From contig CACWOQ010000003.1 of NCBI GenBank assembly GCA_902762505.1, forward strand, positions 1 through 63,180: a stretch of 63,180 nt of DNA, in the 5' to 3' direction. The position numbers and the translations under genes are program-made. This DNA is from an uncultured Ruminococcus sp. Its GTDB lineage: Bacteria; Bacillota; Clostridia; Oscillospirales; CAG-272. Every line of letters starts with the position of its first letter. The first letter of the stretch is position 1. The notes below the pieces were generated by a model. The model made no database searches, was not told where the DNA came from, and saw nothing but the letters and a program-made list of their open reading frames with translations. Of this stretch, positions 63,061 to 63,180 are shown one piece after another.

Positions 63061-63180
63061 TTACGGAGCCTGATTGAATCCCCGCTTGCGGTACCCGAAG
63101 AAGTCTTCGCGGCGCTGCCGCGCCCATGCTCGACTTATTCGACCGCTGCGCCTTCCTCGCCTTGCTCCTCCCGCCCCCGG

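Noticed and set aside
62921..63180. A gene at the right-hand end of the window
   Set aside because: Only GC-rich repeat-like sequence with short frames was seen; no ribosome site or family pattern.

Overview
The window looks like a chromosomal contig from an anaerobic, fibre-associated member of the Clostridia (Bacillota), probably an uncultured gut or rumen lineage. This is inferred from several signs: a cohesin/dockerin protein pair, a T-box leader, a ZTP (pfl) riboswitch, PyrD with PyrK (the NAD-linked class 1B dihydroorotate dehydrogenase), a GlpA-like glycerol-3-phosphate oxidoreductase with an Fe-S tail, fhs and glyA, single-chain PurL, and many clean TTGACA-N17-TATAAT promoters in GC-rich DNA. 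No rRNA, tRNA, CRISPR array, phage or transposase gene was seen.

Layout. (1) 1-5.4 kb: a 5'-truncated secreted dockerin protein, then a cell-wall-anchored cohesin protein. Both carry the same unassigned ~130-residue module. (2) 5.5-12 kb: polysaccharide deacetylase, prolyl-tRNA synthetase and a heterodimeric ABC exporter. (3) 12-15 kb, minus strand: a large surface glycosidase-like protein. (4) 15.2-22 kb: a glycerol / glycerol-3-phosphate operon (glpK, two FAD oxidoreductases, a DUF1667 protein, an MFS transporter, a glycerophosphodiesterase). (5) 22-31 kb: the pyrimidine operon pyrC-carB-pyrK-pyrD-pyrF-pyrE-pyrB behind a candidate attenuator, then pyrI and an unusual IMP dehydrogenase from a separate promoter. 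(6) 32.7-36.6 kb: three genes of unknown function, two of them paralogues. (7) 36.6-38 kb: a 5'-truncated gene and a block of G-rich repeats. (8) 38-53.3 kb: a purine operon under a ZTP riboswitch: purE, a purF-like gene lacking the nucleophile Cys, purM, a formate/nitrite-type channel, purN, an archaeal-type IMP cyclohydrolase, stand-alone AICAR transformylase, an AT-rich foreign-looking ORF plus repeats, purD, purL, glyA, fhs. (9) 53.4-59.8 kb, minus strand: an operon of acyltransferase, alpha/beta hydrolase, tcdA, a degenerate TtcA-NUDIX fusion, a 54-residue protein, an esterase and a UvrD-like helicase. (10) 59.9-63.2 kb: udk (minus), a small ORF with its own promoter, a T-box leader and thrS, then another G-rich repeat copy.

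How it fits together. The centre of the window is nucleotide synthesis. The purine operon also holds its one-carbon supply: a formate channel, formate-THF ligase and serine hydroxymethyltransferase can feed 10-formyl-THF to PurN and the AICAR transformylase. Pyrimidine synthesis is nearly complete (carA is missing) and uridine salvage (udk) is close by. The strongest candidates for something undescribed are the three-gene cassette at 32.7-36.6 kb, the module shared by the cohesin and dockerin proteins, and the dispersed G-rich hairpin repeats. All functional calls come from reading the translated sequences; no search or alignment was run.
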